In this document: positions 63,760 through 64,000 of the stretch, one piece after another
Layout: each line of letters begins with the position of its first letter
How positions within the stretch are numbered: the stretch's first letter is position 1
Assembly: GCF_003589595.1 (NCBI RefSeq)
Contig: NW_020654229.1
Location: 4,350,065-4,414,064, forward strand
DNA: 64,000 nucleotides
Reading direction: 5' to 3'
Origin: Hyposmocoma kahamanoa
Lineage: Eukaryota; Arthropoda; Insecta; Lepidoptera; Cosmopterigidae
Made by a program: the position numbers and the translations under genes
Notes under the pieces: model-generated
What the model was told of the DNA's origin: nothing
Seen by the model: only the letters and a program-made list of their open reading frames with translations
The model's database searches: none

Positions 63760-64000
63760 GTACTAAAAAAACCGACCTCAAAAGTACGTGGAATTAGACG
63801 AGCAAATAGACGATTTGCTAAGTTTCATTGAAATATCCCCTAGTTCGCCACTATACAGGACTTGATACTGGAGATAATAAAAATAGGTTCTCACTACGAC
63901 ACTACTCAAAGTATATCGAGGGAAAAACGCCTTGAATTGGAGAAATAGCAAAATCAACTAAATAATTGCTAAAAGTAATTGCTCCTAAATTAAAGTTAGG
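63760..64000 (-). repeat. Dispersed AACCGACTT-family repeat, runs off the edge
   Basis: Starts AGTACTAAAAAAACCGACCT and continues with AAGTACGTGGAATTAGACG and ATAAAAATAGGTTCTCACTA, the complement of 11640-11830. Confidence 0.7.

Noticed and set aside
1..64000. CRISPR arrays, bacterial operons, riboswitches and rRNA genes.
   Set aside because: None seen; the sequence is eukaryotic and repeat spacing does not resemble CRISPR.

Overview
The window is eukaryotic nuclear DNA and most probably comes from a moth or butterfly (Lepidoptera). It is AT-rich and very dense in transposable elements. It carries at least eleven copies of a SINE-like repeat with the core ACTGCTTGGCGGCAG, which is widespread in lepidopteran genomes. 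It also holds Jockey-, RTE- and CR1-like LINE fragments, tRNA-headed SINEs and many MITEs. The few host exons have GT-AG introns. There is one 400-base assembly gap (44791-45190).

Two host genes can be supported, both on the minus strand. Gene A (about 6887-8673) encodes a secreted, threefold repeated protein with dibasic sites and a shared xLQLHM motif. I do not recognise its family. Gene B occupies 16262-62702 and its 5' end runs off the right edge. It is read from 29 inferred exons that join into one uninterrupted frame of 721 codons including the stop. The protein looks extracellular and modular: five or six Ig-like or beta-sandwich-like units with CxxC or CxC cysteine pairs, a glycine-rich stretch, then a short acidic tail.

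The most notable thing here is the exon structure of gene B. Fourteen of its inferred exons are microexons of only 6, 9 or 12 nt. Each has a good AG acceptor and GT donor, each is a multiple of three, and each has the phase needed to join its neighbours. They form three linker cassettes between the domain exons (seven, four and two microexons) plus one lone microexon inside a domain. Seven of them, 60 nt in all, lie in 13.7 kb of transposon-filled intron and encode a 20-residue linker. Because nearly all are symmetrical phase-1 exons, any subset could be skipped without breaking the frame. Conventional ORF finding cannot see them.

Layout: 1-4.6 kb, LINE fragments and MITEs; 6.9-8.7 kb, gene A; 8.7-16.2 kb, repeats, Jockey RT and ORF1 remnants; 16.3-62.7 kb, gene B, whose introns hold nearly all remaining elements. 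Those include a 2.4-kb foldback inverted repeat (29.2-31.6 kb), a 340-residue LINE RT fragment (47.6-49.0 kb), a solo LTR with a 5-bp target duplication (55.8-56.2 kb), and nested MITEs whose 3-bp or 8-bp target duplications identify them as Harbinger-like or hAT-like. The last kilobase is SINE and MITE remnants.

Limits: all splice sites were found by eye. No alignment, transcript or database search was available, so family names rest on recognised motifs.
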